DNA of 64,000 nucleotides from the NCBI RefSeq assembly GCF_016735585.2, contig NZ_JAERSE020000005.1:372001-436000 (forward strand), read 5' to 3'. The stretch is from Chryseobacterium tagetis (GTDB lineage: Bacteria; Bacteroidota; Bacteroidia; Flavobacteriales; Weeksellaceae). A program made the position numbers and the translations under genes. This document shows, one piece after another, positions 8,372 through 17,504 of the stretch (within the stretch, counting starts at the first letter, position 1; each line of letters starts with the position of its first letter). A model generated the notes under the pieces. That model searched no databases. It saw only the letters and a list, made by a program, of their open reading frames with translations, and was not told the origin of the DNA.

Positions 8372-11077
8372 TCACTTTTTCCTTCCTGCAAATTTATTCA
8401 GCTTCATCGTAAGGGAAAACATGATGTAGCGTTTCAGAATCAAATCTTCACGGTCTTCAACATAAGAAGCAGAAATGGTTCTTCTTACACTCTGGTTTTG
8501 ATTTAAAAGATCATAAACTCGCACTCTTGCAGTTAATTGTTTTTTGTAAAACGTATATCCGATGCTTGTATTCCAGAAATAAAAATCTCTTTTGAAGCCG
8601 GGCGTAATATTTGAGCTTTTGTTGTATTCAAAATCATTTTCGAAAATAAGATTGGTTTTCAGAAAATAATTCGTCAGTTCTAGTCTGAAAGTCTGATACG
8701 TATTTTTTATACTTTCAACACTGTAATTTTCATAATTTGAAAGAGTATAATTGACGTTGTAAGAAGGTTTTATGTTGACCTTGTCTTTTTTGTCATAGGT
8801 AAAACTGATTCCCGGAGTGAATGTATAAGAATTTCCTAAAAACTCCTGTCCGTTGATATAGCCTTTGTTGTATTGGTAGCTTAGATTAGCTTTAGGTCTG
8901 ATCGTTAATTTATTATCATTCCATTTATATGTTTTTCCAAGACTTCCACCCAATGTTGCACTTTTGTTTCCGCTGATATTTTTATAGCTTACAAACTGTT
9001 TTCCGGATTCATCATAAAATGAAAAATCTGTAACATCATTATTGTTGTAAGTAAAGCTCAGATTAACATTATAATTAAAGTTTGTTTTCGTGTTAAAATT
9101 ATTAAAGTAGATACTCGTTCTGTTGCTCCAGGCGTTTTTAAGATCAGGATTTCCTTCATACGTAATCAAAGGATTGGATTCGTCCCTGTACGGAATCACG
9201 TTTTCCGGAGTAGGAACAGTGAAGCTCGCCGAATTGTAAATATTTAATTTTGAGGTTTCAGAAATACGGTACTGAAGTCCTGCATTATAATCCGGTAAAG
9301 TGAAATTTCTCTGAAGATCATAATGTTCTCCGTTGAAAACCGCATTGTATTTTAGATCTGAAAAGTTAACCGTTGTAGAAGCCCAAACGCTGTATTTTTT
9401 CTTATTCAGCTCAATGTTGATTTCCGGGGAAAGCTGATTGTTTCTCTGATCAGAACTTTTAGATAAAAGAATATTGTAATTGGAATATTGTCCTGTATTT
9501 TCATCAAAATCATTGACGTTTCTGATGCTTGATAGGTTTTTCGAGTTGTAATTTAATCCTAACGTTACATTTAAAGAATCTGAAACAGGTTCAGAATATT
9601 TTGCATTAAATGAGTAATTATTATTCTGGTTTTTACTTTCAGATAACTGATTTCTGATATCATCAGGATCTGAACTCTGATAAAATTTGGTAGCTGATTT
9701 TGTAAGATTGTCATTTTTCGATTCCGAAATTGAAGTATTTAAACTTGCATATAATGAGCGGCCTTTTTTGTTAAATTTTTTCGAGTAGTAAAGATTCGGG
9801 CTGAAGGAATTGTTTTCGGATTTTGCATTTGTTGAAGATTCACTTTCATTCAGCAGTTCATCATTTCTGTACGTAATCGATTTTGAAGTTCTTTCATTCG
9901 TTGTTTTGGAAAGTGAAAGTTTAGGTGAAAAATAAATCGTGCTTAGAGAATCAGGTTTTATTCTTACTGCCGAATTAAAATTGTACTGTTCCGTATTATT
10001 GTCGGCATGATTTTCAGAATCGGTTTTCAGGGTAGAATCAGGAAGAAAAGTCGTTCTTGAAACTTTAGAAGCCGTTTCCAGATTCGTTTCATTGCGTGTT
10101 GCGCCCAAAGATTCCAGATCTACATTGGGACCGAGCTCATCGCTGTAATTCACTCCGATTGTCGTAGATTTCTGAATTCCTTTCATATTATTTCCGCCTC
10201 TTGCTCCGGTATTTCCACCCAGATTCTGGGCTTCATCATTGGTAAATCCTTTCGTATTGATATTATTGGAGGAACCGAGCACACTGATTTTAGTTTTATT
10301 TTTAAAATAGCTCAAAAATCCACTGGCTTCATATCTCTTGTCGCTGCCGTATCCTCCGGTAATTCTGGAAATAAATCCTTGATTTTTCTTTTCGTCAATA
10401 TTGAAATTAATCGTAGATTTTTCAGATTTTGGCGTTTTTCCGGTAAGTTCTTCTTCTTTGGTTTTGGTGGAAGTAACCTGAATATTTTTAATAATATCTG
10501 CCGGAATATTTTCCAGAGCAATTTTTCCGTTGGTATCGAAAAACGGTTTTCCGTTGATCATGATCTGGTCAACTTCCTTGCCGTTGACTGTAATTTTCCC
10601 GTCGCTGTCAACTTCTATCCCGTCAATATTTTTTAATAATTCCTGAATATTGCTGTCTGGACGAACTTTGATGGCATTGGCATTAAATTCAATCGTATCT
10701 TTTTTTATTTTTATGGGTGACGCAGTAATAACGACTTCTTCAATGTTAGAAATTTTGTCTTTATCGAGCCGGATTTCCTCTAAGGTTAAAGATGTATTTA
10801 TTCTATCGAAATTTTTAGAATAAGGAAGTAATTTATCGGCTTCCACTTTTAAAATAGAAGGTTCATTAAGCTCATTGATCTTTAAAGAAAAATTTCCTTC
10901 TTTATTGGTAAAAGCAGAGCTTATAACCGATGAATCTTTTTGTTTGATAAGACGGACAGATGCATTTTCAACTGGTTTGTTTTCAAAATTTGAAACCTTA
11001 CCGTTGACGCTTAATTTCTGCCCACTAAGAAGTAAACAATTGAATGAAAATAACAGTAACCAAAGAATTTTCTTCAT
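8372..11077 (-). CDS. TonB-receptor-like outer-membrane beta-barrel protein with carboxypeptidase-like N-terminal domain
   Basis: From the start chosen here (ATG at 11077, giving a signal peptide MKKILWLLLFSFN...SGQ) the protein has 901 residues. A longer frame begins 13 codons earlier but would spoil the signal peptide. After the signal comes a carboxypeptidase regulatory-like fold (about residues 22-95), then a plug-like domain (IEEVVITASPI, NIDGIEVDSDG, MINGKPFF, about 100-210). A long barrel rich in aromatic and asparagine residues follows to the C-terminus. The family resembles the outer-membrane beta-barrel type 3 group of Bacteroidota, which often lacks a partner lipoprotein. The cargo is unknown. 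The gene is monocistronic on the minus strand. Confidence 0.78.
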   Translation of the reverse strand: MKKILWLLLFSFNCLLLSGQKLSVNGKVSNFENKPVENASVRLIKQKDSSVISSAFTNKEGNFSLKINELNEPSILKVEADKLLPYSKNFDRINTSLTLEEIRLDKDKISNIEEVVITASPIKIKKDTIEFNANAIKVRPDSNIQELLKNIDGIEVDSDGKITVNGKEVDQIMINGKPFFDTNGKIALENIPADIIKNIQVTSTKTKEEELTGKTPKSEKSTINFNIDEKKNQGFISRITGGYGSDKRYEASGFLSYFKNKTKISVLGSSNNINTKGFTNDEAQNLGGNTGARGGNNMKGIQKSTTIGVNYSDELGPNVDLESLGATRNETNLETASKVSRTTFLPDSTLKTDSENHADNNTEQYNFNSAVRIKPDSLSTIYFSPKLSLSKTTNERTSKSITYRNDELLNESESSTNAKSENNSFSPNLYYSKKFNKKGRSLYASLNTSISESKNDNLTKSATKFYQSSDPDDIRNQLSESKNQNNNYSFNAKYSEPVSDSLNVTLGLNYNSKNLSSIRNVNDFDENTGQYSNYNILLSKSSDQRNNQLSPEINIELNKKKYSVWASTTVNFSDLKYNAVFNGEHYDLQRNFTLPDYNAGLQYRISETSKLNIYNSASFTVPTPENVIPYRDESNPLITYEGNPDLKNAWSNRTSIYFNNFNTKTNFNYNVNLSFTYNNNDVTDFSFYDESGKQFVSYKNISGNKSATLGGSLGKTYKWNDNKLTIRPKANLSYQYNKGYINGQEFLGNSYTFTPGISFTYDKKDKVNIKPSYNVNYTLSNYENYSVESIKNTYQTFRLELTNYFLKTNLIFENDFEYNKSSNITPGFKRDFYFWNTSIGYTFYKKQLTARVRVYDLLNQNQSVRRTISASYVEDREDLILKRYIMFSLTMKLNKFAGRKK

Positions 11078-11103
11078 TAAAATGTTTTTTGAAAATGCTA
11101 AAA

Positions 11104-11133
11104 TATAAAAAAACACCCCTGAATAGGGATGTT
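11104..11133 (-). terminator. Intrinsic terminator of the BON/SH3 operon
   Basis: On the minus strand the stem AACATCCCT / AGGGGTGTT (with one G-U pair) has loop ATTC and is followed by seven T. It lies about 30 bases behind the stop of the SH3 protein gene. Confidence 0.75.
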
Positions 11134-11162
11134 ATATTTTAAATAATGTTAAATCTTAATGA

Positions 11163-11582
11163 TTAAGCTTTCAAATATCTTGAGTAAGCATATCCTTCCT
11201 GCCCGTCAGTATTTTTTACTTTCCACCACTCGTCAGAAGTCTGCTCGATCAGTGTTACAGAGGCTCCTTTTGCAGCTTTTCCTACTACGGCAGCTTCTGT
11301 AGAAGGTTCCTGTCTGATATTTAAATTGGATTCTTCTGTAGCTACTGTCAATAGAGAACCTGAAGCCAATCCGCTTACCTGTACATCAATATTGATATCT
11401 GTTGCAGAATAAGTAGAATCAATAGCTCCTAAAGCATTCCATACTGTATCTTTAGCAGCAGTATTGGATGCATTTCCGGAAACATATAAAATCCCGTCCT
11501 GCTCCTGAACCTGAAGATTTGAGATTCCTGCAGACTGAGCAGCAGAAACTACGCTTGAATATTTGTCTTGTAATGTGCTCAT
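11163..11582 (-). CDS. BON-like / bacterial SH3 domain protein
   Basis: This 139-residue protein has two parts. Residues about 1-70 resemble a BON domain (VQEQDGILYVSGNASNTAAKDTVWNAL), and residues about 75-139 form a bacterial SH3 type 3 domain (SNLNIRQEPSTEAAVVGKAAKG ... WWKVKN ... GYAYSRYL). It shows no signal peptide, so a cytoplasmic or unconventional location is suggested. It is five bases behind the stop of the BON lipoprotein gene and is surely co-transcribed. The domain pairing suggests binding to envelope or peptidoglycan partners, or a LysM-like BON role, but no function is established. Confidence 0.75.
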   Translation of the reverse strand: MSTLQDKYSSVVSAAQSAGISNLQVQEQDGILYVSGNASNTAAKDTVWNALGAIDSTYSATDINIDVQVSGLASGSLLTVATEESNLNIRQEPSTEAAVVGKAAKGASVTLIEQTSDEWWKVKNTDGQEGYAYSRYLKA

Positions 11583-11587
11583 ATTAA

Positions 11588-12076
11588 TTATTTTACGACT
11601 AAGTTATTGTTGTATTTTCCTACTTTCAAAGCATCTATAGATTCTTTAATTTTTCTAGCCTGCAATGATGATACGTTTCCTGTAAGAGTAAGTTCTCCGT
11701 TTACAACTTCCACTTTTACTGAAGGGAAATCTTTCAGAGCATCCTGTACTTTTTTCTGAACGGCAGGATCTACTGCAGATGTAGTTTCAACCGGAGCTAC
11801 AGGAGCCGGAGCTTCAATTTTGGTCATATCCATTACATCTTTGATTCCGTTTACTGTTTTCAGCTGAGCGATCATAGCATTTTTAGACTGTTCGTCAGCA
11901 AAAGTTCCGCTTAGGTGAGCAACCCCGTCTTTCACTTCAACAGAAGCTCCCGGATTTGAAGTTACAATAGTGGTTGCCTGAGTTTGAAGATCAGCATCGG
12001 AAACTTTTTTCTTACATGAAATCGATCCGAAAGACACTGCGATTGCCAACGCAGCCATTGCGATTGTTTTTTTCAT
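11588..12076 (-). CDS. BON-domain lipoprotein
   Basis: This 162-residue protein begins with a lipoprotein signal (MKKTIAMAALAIAVSFGSISC, Cys21) followed by three lysines. Two BON domains follow: about residues 28-82 (VEVKDGVAHLSGTFADEQSKNAMIAQ) and about 107-162 (VEVVNGELTLTGNVSSLQARKIKES), joined by a Pro/Ala/Val linker. BON domains bind phospholipid or stabilise the envelope, as in OsmY and DolP. It is the first gene of a two-gene operon with the BON/SH3 protein. Confidence 0.85.
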   Translation of the reverse strand: MKKTIAMAALAIAVSFGSISCKKKVSDADLQTQATTIVTSNPGASVEVKDGVAHLSGTFADEQSKNAMIAQLKTVNGIKDVMDMTKIEAPAPVAPVETTSAVDPAVQKKVQDALKDFPSVKVEVVNGELTLTGNVSSLQARKIKESIDALKVGKYNNNLVVK

Positions 12077-12274
12077 AATAGAGTTATTTTTTGTTGTTTA
12101 GGTTTTAATGTTATACGTAAATGTAATAATAAAATTTATACCAAAAGATTAAAATTCTGCTAATTATTTTTTATTTCTCTAAAAGATTCAACATTAAAAA
12201 TGGAAAATTCATGGAACAAAACGGTTGATGGATGCATAGAAAAGAAGAAGTAGCAGGTAAAAGTTTAAAAACAT

Positions 12275-12282
12275 TATATTTG
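12275..12282 (+). promoter_or_regulatory. Putative -7 box of the symporter promoter
   Basis: TATATTTG matches TAnnTTTG and lies 20 bases before the ATG of the symporter. A matching -33 TTTG is not evident. Confidence 0.35.
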
Positions 12283-12301
12283 TGCAACTTGAATTATCTA
12301 T

Positions 12302-13552
12302 ATGAAAGGACAAAATAAACTATTTTTTGCGATCATCATTGCTCTTATTTTAGGAGTCGGACTAGGAGGCTTCGTTCACTTACGCTATCCTGAAAGTGCA
12401 GAGCCGTTTTCAAAAAACATAAAATTGCTGGGAACTGTTTTTATCAGACTGGTTCAGATGATTATTGCTCCGTTGGTTTTCTCCACACTTGTGGTAGGTA
12501 TTGCTAAGATGAGCGATATTAAAATGATCGGAAGAGTAGGGACAAAAGCTATGTTATGGTTTATTTCTGCCTCTCTGGTTTCCCTTTTTATAGGGTTGAT
12601 TTTAGTAAATTGGCTAGAACCCGGTCATATTACCAAACTTCCGATACAGGATGTTGCTTCTGCAGAAGAACTGCTAAAAAGCAGCAAAGGTTTTTCTATG
12701 AAAGACTTTGTGGAGCACGTAATTCCTAAAAGTATTTTTGAGGCTTTTGCGACTAATGAAGTACTTCAGATTGTGGTATTTTCTATTATGTTCGGAATTG
12801 CTTTGGCTAATTTAGGTGAAGAATATTCACAGCCGGTGATCAAATTATTTGACATTATTGCCCATGGAATCCTTAAAATGGTTGGCTATATCATGTGGTT
12901 TGCACCTCTTGGCGTTTTAGGAGCGATTGCTGCCGTTGTTGCTACCAATGGTTTTGAGATATTTAAAGTATATGCAATTTATCTGAGAGACTTTTTCTTT
13001 GCATTAGGCGTTCTGTGGCTGGTTTTGCTGTTGGTGGGATATATGATTTTAGGAAACCGACTTTTCGATTTGCTGAAAAGAATAAAAGCACCTTTGTTAA
13101 TCGCATTTTCTACCACTAGCTCTGAAGCTGTTTTCCCGAAATTGGTAGAAGAATTGGAGAGATTTGGATGTAACAACAGAGTCGTATCTTTTATTTTACC
13201 TTTAGGATATTCGTTCAATCTGGATGGAAGTATGATGTATATGACGTTTGCTTCGATCTTTATTGCCCAGATCTACGGTGTAGAAATGACAATCGGACAA
13301 CAAATTACCATGTTGTTGGTATTGATGCTTACTTCAAAAGGAATTGCCGGAGTTCCGAGAGCTTCTTTGGTCATCATTGTGGCAACGTGTTCTATGTTCG
13401 GAATTCCTCCTGAGGGAATTGCTCTTATATTACCAATTGACCACTTCTGCGATATGGGAAGAAGTATGACCAATGTTTTAGGAAATGCACTGGCAACCTC
13501 AGCTGTTTCTAAATGGGAAGGTCAGTTAGAAAATCATGGCGGAGATATTTAA
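12302..13552 (+). CDS. Dicarboxylate/amino acid:cation symporter (DAACS family)
   Basis: This 416-residue inner-membrane protein has about eight transmembrane helices and two re-entrant loops. The family's serine-rich hairpin is AFSTTSSEAVFPKL (about residues 263-276). The second signature, GYSFNLDGSMMY (about 300-311), is close to the usual SFNLDGT. The C-terminal LPIDHFCDMGRSMTNVLGN is typical for substrate and sodium binding. Members carry glutamate, aspartate or C4-dicarboxylates with protons or sodium; residues here do not settle which. The PhyH gene 25 bases downstream is probably co-transcribed. Confidence 0.9.
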   Translation: MKGQNKLFFAIIIALILGVGLGGFVHLRYPESAEPFSKNIKLLGTVFIRLVQMIIAPLVFSTLVVGIAKMSDIKMIGRVGTKAMLWFISASLVSLFIGLILVNWLEPGHITKLPIQDVASAEELLKSSKGFSMKDFVEHVIPKSIFEAFATNEVLQIVVFSIMFGIALANLGEEYSQPVIKLFDIIAHGILKMVGYIMWFAPLGVLGAIAAVVATNGFEIFKVYAIYLRDFFFALGVLWLVLLLVGYMILGNRLFDLLKRIKAPLLIAFSTTSSEAVFPKLVEELERFGCNNRVVSFILPLGYSFNLDGSMMYMTFASIFIAQIYGVEMTIGQQITMLLVLMLTSKGIAGVPRASLVIIVATCSMFGIPPEGIALILPIDHFCDMGRSMTNVLGNALATSAVSKWEGQLENHGGDI

Positions 13553-13577
13553 TGAATAATTTTGTAAGCTTATCGTT

Positions 13578-14297
13578 TTGAATTTACAACACTATAAACA
13601 AGACATTGCTGATAATGGGTTTTCCGTTATCAGCAATATTTTTTCAGAGGAAGAAATCGAAAAGATCGGTGAGGTTATTGACCAGATTGATACCTCAAAA
13701 GAAACATTCAGAAAGTCTGAGGATCTTTTTGCCATCAGACAGTTTTTAAAGGAAATTCCAGAGGTGAAGGATCTTGTCTTTAATGAGAAGGTTAAAAAAC
13801 TCATCAAAGAAGTTTTTGGAGATCAGTATTTTGTGGTAAAAAGCATTTATTTTGATAAACCTGAAACCTCGAACTGGTACGTTGCCTATCATCAGGATCT
13901 GACTATTTCTGTGGATAAAAAAACAATGTTGCCAAACTTCGGACCTTGGACAACGAAACAGAATCAGTTTGCTGTTCAGCCGCCATTAGATATTCTTGAA
14001 AATATTTATACGATCAGAATTCATCTTGATGATACGGATGATCAGAACGGTGCGTTAAAAGTTGTTCCTGGATCTCATGCCAAAGGAATTTACCGTCCGG
14101 AAACTATCGACTGGAATACAGAAACCGAACACATCTGCAATGTGGATAAAGGCGGAGTAATGATCATGAAACCATTAATCCTTCATGGCTCTAACCGAAC
14201 TACAAACGGAAAAAGAAGAAGAGTGATCCACATAGAATTTTCAAACCGTGAGCTTCCTGAGGAAATTCAATGGTCTGAAAAAGAAAGGGTAGGATAA
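13578..14297 (+). CDS. Phytanoyl-CoA dioxygenase (PhyH) family protein
   Basis: This 239-residue Fe(II)/2-oxoglutarate dioxygenase is of the PhyH type. The iron ligands are His105 and Asp107 in YHQDLT, and the distal His in LHGSNRTTNGKRRRVIH, where an arginine also binds 2-oxoglutarate. The start is a TTG at 13578; no in-frame ATG lies before the conserved region, so the rare start seems real. Substrates of bacterial PhyH members range widely (hydroxylation of small metabolites or amino acids) and cannot be named. It follows the symporter by 25 bases. Confidence 0.8.
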   Translation: MNLQHYKQDIADNGFSVISNIFSEEEIEKIGEVIDQIDTSKETFRKSEDLFAIRQFLKEIPEVKDLVFNEKVKKLIKEVFGDQYFVVKSIYFDKPETSNWYVAYHQDLTISVDKKTMLPNFGPWTTKQNQFAVQPPLDILENIYTIRIHLDDTDDQNGALKVVPGSHAKGIYRPETIDWNTETEHICNVDKGGVMIMKPLILHGSNRTTNGKRRRVIHIEFSNRELPEEIQWSEKERVG

Positions 14298-14324
14298 GAT
14301 ATTTCTATCTAAATTTTAAAGCAG

Positions 14325-15035
14325 TTATTTATATTTTTCAATTGTTTTGTTGAGATAAGCCTTGTATTTTTCACTTACGGGAATTCTTTCGTTACCAATC
14401 AGCAGATTGCTTTTTCCTATACTCTGCAAATGACGGAGTGAGATGATGTGCGAATTGTGGACACGGATGAAGTTTTCGGAATCTATCTTTTCTGAAATGG
14501 ATTTCATCGTTTGATGGATAATCAGTTTACGGGTCTCCGTATAGATAATGATATAATCTTTCAGTGCATTGATTCTCACAATTTCATTTAGATTCAGTTT
14601 TACATCTTCATTATTGGAACGTACAAAAATAAAGGATTCACTGAAGAAGTTCTGACTGCTTTTTTCCTGTAAGATTTTTGCATTATTCTGAAGATTATAG
14701 CTTTTATAAACAGCTTTCAAAAAACGTTCAAAAGAAAATGGTTTTAATAAATAATCGATGACATCCATTTCAAAACCCTGAACGGCACAATCGTCATAAG
14801 CTGTTGTAATAATTACATTCGGTAGTTTATTAAAGCTTTTTAAAAATTCTATTCCGGAAATATTCGGAAGGTTGATATCCAGAAAAATAAGGTCTACACT
14901 GTTATCCTGCAAAACCTGAATCGTCTCCTGAATATCATAGCAGTTTTTTACCAGATTCAGAAAAGGAATTCGCGAAATATATTCTTCAATTACTTGGTGG
15001 GCAAGTTCTTCGTCGTCTACAATAATACAATTCAT
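14325..15035 (-). CDS. LytTR-family response regulator
   Basis: This 236-residue protein has a receiver domain (about residues 1-115) with acidic pocket Asp7/Asp8, phosphoacceptor Asp53 (LIFLDINLP), Thr77/78 (ITTAYDD) and Lys98 (LLKPFS). The C-terminal LytTR DNA-binding domain (about 135-236) has FVRSNNEDVKLNLNEIVRINALKDY and FIRVHNSHIISL. Such regulators bind pairs of short direct repeats one or two helical turns apart. Its histidine kinase is encoded two bases upstream. A direct repeat of this kind is present at 17505-17534, before the Kelch lipoprotein gene. Confidence 0.92.
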   Translation of the reverse strand: MNCIIVDDEELAHQVIEEYISRIPFLNLVKNCYDIQETIQVLQDNSVDLIFLDINLPNISGIEFLKSFNKLPNVIITTAYDDCAVQGFEMDVIDYLLKPFSFERFLKAVYKSYNLQNNAKILQEKSSQNFFSESFIFVRSNNEDVKLNLNEIVRINALKDYIIIYTETRKLIIHQTMKSISEKIDSENFIRVHNSHIISLRHLQSIGKSNLLIGNERIPVSEKYKAYLNKTIEKYK

Positions 15036-15037
15036 GG

Positions 15038-16084
15038 TTAGTTCAATTGAAGTTTTAGATTAATTTGATATTCGGAGCCATTATCATTGATGTAAAGTTG
15101 ATATTTTTCCGGATAGATCAGGTCAAGTTTCATTTTGGTATTTTTTATTCCCATTTTATTGCTGTTAAAGGTATCGGGATTCTTTTTCTCATAAAAATTT
15201 TTGATATTGAAATCCAATATATCATCTTTCATATACACAACAAGTTCTAAAGGTCCTTTTCTTATATCTGCGTGTTTAAAGGCATTTTCTACAAACGTTA
15301 AAAGCAGAAGAGGTTCTATTTCATACGCTTTGAAATTACCTTCAAATACACAATGGATGTTGTTATACTTTTTAAAACGGATAGATTGTATTTCTATGTA
15401 TTTTTTGATGTTATTTATTTCATCTTCCAGATTGTTTTTCTGCCTGTTTTTCGTACTCAGCACATATCGCATGATATCGGACAGAATAAGAATTACCCTC
15501 GGTGTTTCCTTAGATTGCACGATCGAAAGTGAATAAATACTGTTTAACGCATTAAAAAAGAAGTGAGGATTGATCTGCTCACGCAGGATCTTCAATTCAC
15601 TTGACTGTCTTTCAAATTCCAATTCCTTTATCTTTTTGCCGTTTTCCGTCCATTTATCGACAAAGAAAAGTAGGGTACTGAAAACAATAGCGAAAAGGCC
15701 TATTTTGAAGAAAATATCATGAAAATTAAGATCATGGTGGAACCTCATCATTCTTCCGGGTCTCATAAAACCTCCCGGTGGAGGAAAATGCGGAGGTTGC
15801 CGCAAAGGAGGGAAGAAAGCAATCATTAATCCTACATATACTACCACAAATGAAATGGTAATGGCAAGTATAACATTCGGTTTTTGCTTGATGATGAAAG
15901 GCAAAAAAATACTGTAATTAAGGTAAAAAAGAGTAAAGAAGGCTAAAAAGATTTTAAAATTGATAAAAAACAGAAAGCTTCCAAAAACAGAGTAATCCAT
16001 ACACAGTTTAAAGAGTATAAGAATGATCCATATTACCCAGTGGTAAATGTAGATGGTTCGGAAAGTTTTAAAAAATGCGGTCAT
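15038..16084 (-). CDS. LytS-type sensor histidine kinase
   Basis: This 348-residue inner-membrane kinase has four predicted helices (about 13-30, 36-58, 70-91 and 124-142), a coiled linker and a His_kinase domain. The phosphoacceptor is His174 in REQINPHFFFNALNS, and the N box is TFVENAFKHADIRKG. The loop at residues 92-122, predicted to face the periplasm, is rich in Pro, His, Met and Arg (His99, His116, His117, His122, Met107, Met112, Met113). This could bind a metal ion. The stop is two bases from the start of the LytTR regulator, so the pair is one transcription unit. Confidence 0.9.
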   Translation of the reverse strand: MTAFFKTFRTIYIYHWVIWIILILFKLCMDYSVFGSFLFFINFKIFLAFFTLFYLNYSIFLPFIIKQKPNVILAITISFVVVYVGLMIAFFPPLRQPPHFPPPGGFMRPGRMMRFHHDLNFHDIFFKIGLFAIVFSTLLFFVDKWTENGKKIKELEFERQSSELKILREQINPHFFFNALNSIYSLSIVQSKETPRVILILSDIMRYVLSTKNRQKNNLEDEINNIKKYIEIQSIRFKKYNNIHCVFEGNFKAYEIEPLLLLTFVENAFKHADIRKGPLELVVYMKDDILDFNIKNFYEKKNPDTFNSNKMGIKNTKMKLDLIYPEKYQLYINDNGSEYQINLKLQLN

Positions 16085-16119
16085 AAATGGTGTGTTTTTT
16101 TATAACTTGTGAGCACAAA

Positions 16120-16146
16120 ATTCCTTCAATTTGGTATTGAAGGAAT
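16120..16146 (-). terminator. Hairpin behind the Kelch/DUF4907 operon
   Basis: A perfect 11-base stem, ATTCCTTCAAT / ATTGAAGGAAT, has a five-base loop and lies 26 bases beyond the DUF4907 stop on the minus strand. The following T run is short, so termination may be partial. It also lies upstream of the kinase gene on the same strand. Confidence 0.5.
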
Positions 16147-16171
16147 CCATTGTTTTACAAAAATATAGAAT

Positions 16172-16474
16172 TCAGTACGTAATATTCATAGAGTCCAATT
16201 CCTGCACGGAAATTCTCGGTAAAGAAAGTTTTCCTATTTTACTCACTACAAGATTGGCTGTTTTATGAGCCTCCATACTATTTTTAAAAGGCAGTTGCTT
16301 ATTGATAGCGGGAATATAGGGCTGGTTGATAAGAATCCTCTTCTTTTTAATGATTTGATAACCATATCCGGCGTTCTGTTTAGTAATCTTGATTTCAAAA
16401 TCACTGTTTTTTTTCTGGCAGCCAACCATAATAATCCCTGAAACAAAAAGGAACTTCCCAAATCTTTTAATCAT
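16172..16474 (-). CDS. DUF4907-type lipoprotein
   Basis: From the ATG at 16474 this is a 100-residue protein with a lipobox (IIMVGCQKK). A short domain follows with YGYQIIKKKRILINQPYIPA, KTANLVVSKI and a final LPRISVQELDSMNI, the pattern of the Bacteroidota family DUF4907. The frame is open further upstream to 16552, but only the start in the ATGATGATGATT stretch gives a lipoprotein signal. The start overlaps the end of the Kelch gene by 8 bases, so translation is likely coupled. Function unknown; the family usually travels with Kelch and DUF4270 genes, as here. Confidence 0.7.
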   Translation of the reverse strand: MIKRFGKFLFVSGIIMVGCQKKNSDFEIKITKQNAGYGYQIIKKKRILINQPYIPAINKQLPFKNSMEAHKTANLVVSKIGKLSLPRISVQELDSMNITY

Positions 16475-17447
16475 CATCATTCTGGCTTTCGTTTGGATGG
16501 AATACCCAGATGTCGTCAAAATAAGACGAACCACTGTTCCCTGTAAGTACATACCCGTAGTTTCCTATTGAGAATGAACATGCGCTTTCTCTGGCAGAAC
16601 CTTCAAAACCTGTTCTTTCCGTCCAGTCATTCGTTGCAGGATTGTACTCCCATGTCGTATTGACAACTCCACCTGTAGATCCCGTAGAAACGTAGCCTAA
16701 ACCTCCGGCTGCAAAAGCTGCAGTAGAAGCTCTGTTTTGAGAATCGTCATCATTATTGGTGTCTACTTTTCTAGTCCATGCCTCAGTATTAGGATCAAAT
16801 GCCCAGAAATCAGAAACAAGGCTTCCGTTATTGGTTCCAAATCCTACATAAGCCGTATTGTTGATCACAAAAACAGCTCCGTCTCTTCTTTTAGATCCTC
16901 CTAGACTGGTAATTGTGCTCCATGTTGAGGTAGACTCGTCATATTTATAAAAATCTTTCAGCTCACTTCCATCGTACCCTGTTCCTACATATCCTTTGTC
17001 ATTGATCCCGAAAGCTAATGCGGCATATCTTTCCGTTCCCGGGAAGTTTGCAATCTGGCTCCAGGTATTGGATGAAGGATCATACTTGTAGAAATCCTTT
17101 AGTTTATTCAATCCGTCATATCCTGTTCCTACATATCCGTAAGAATTGGTGGCAAAACCTACTGCAGAACTTCTTTTTGAACCCGGGAAGTCCGCTTTTT
17201 GTGTCCAGGCATTCAGAGAAGGATCATAGCTCCACAGGTCATTATAATAATATTCCCCATCATATCCTCCGGTGATATATCCTTTTCCGTTTACTACGAA
17301 AGCAGATGCATTAGATCGAGGTTTACCATCAAGATCAGATACTCTTACCCAGTTCCCCATTAGTTCTTCGTCATCATCATTTTTACAGCTTGTTACTAAA
17401 AATGTTCCTACAATAGTAAGAGCGAAGATTGAAAGTTTACGATTCAT
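16467..17447 (-). CDS. Kelch-repeat lipoprotein
   Basis: This 326-residue protein has a lipobox at Cys21 (FLVTSC) followed by KNDDDEE. Acidic residues behind the cysteine match the lipoprotein export signal described for Bacteroidota, so display on the cell surface is likely. About six Kelch units (R-x-A-ASFVxNGKGYxxTGYDG, then DFYKYDPSSNTWSQ) form a predicted beta-propeller over residues about 30-315. The tail is Asp-rich. It heads an operon with DUF4907. A LytTR-type direct repeat lies 58-87 bases upstream of its start. Ligand unknown. Confidence 0.85.
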   Translation of the reverse strand: MNRKLSIFALTIVGTFLVTSCKNDDDEELMGNWVRVSDLDGKPRSNASAFVVNGKGYITGGYDGEYYYNDLWSYDPSLNAWTQKADFPGSKRSSAVGFATNSYGYVGTGYDGLNKLKDFYKYDPSSNTWSQIANFPGTERYAALAFGINDKGYVGTGYDGSELKDFYKYDESTSTWSTITSLGGSKRRDGAVFVINNTAYVGFGTNNGSLVSDFWAFDPNTEAWTRKVDTNNDDDSQNRASTAAFAAGGLGYVSTGSTGGVVNTTWEYNPATNDWTERTGFEGSARESACSFSIGNYGYVLTGNSGSSYFDDIWVFHPNESQNDDD

Positions 17448-17504
17448 TATTCATTCTTTTTCATGCAAAAAAATTTCATTTCAGTGTATTTTGAAAATTT
17501 TTTA

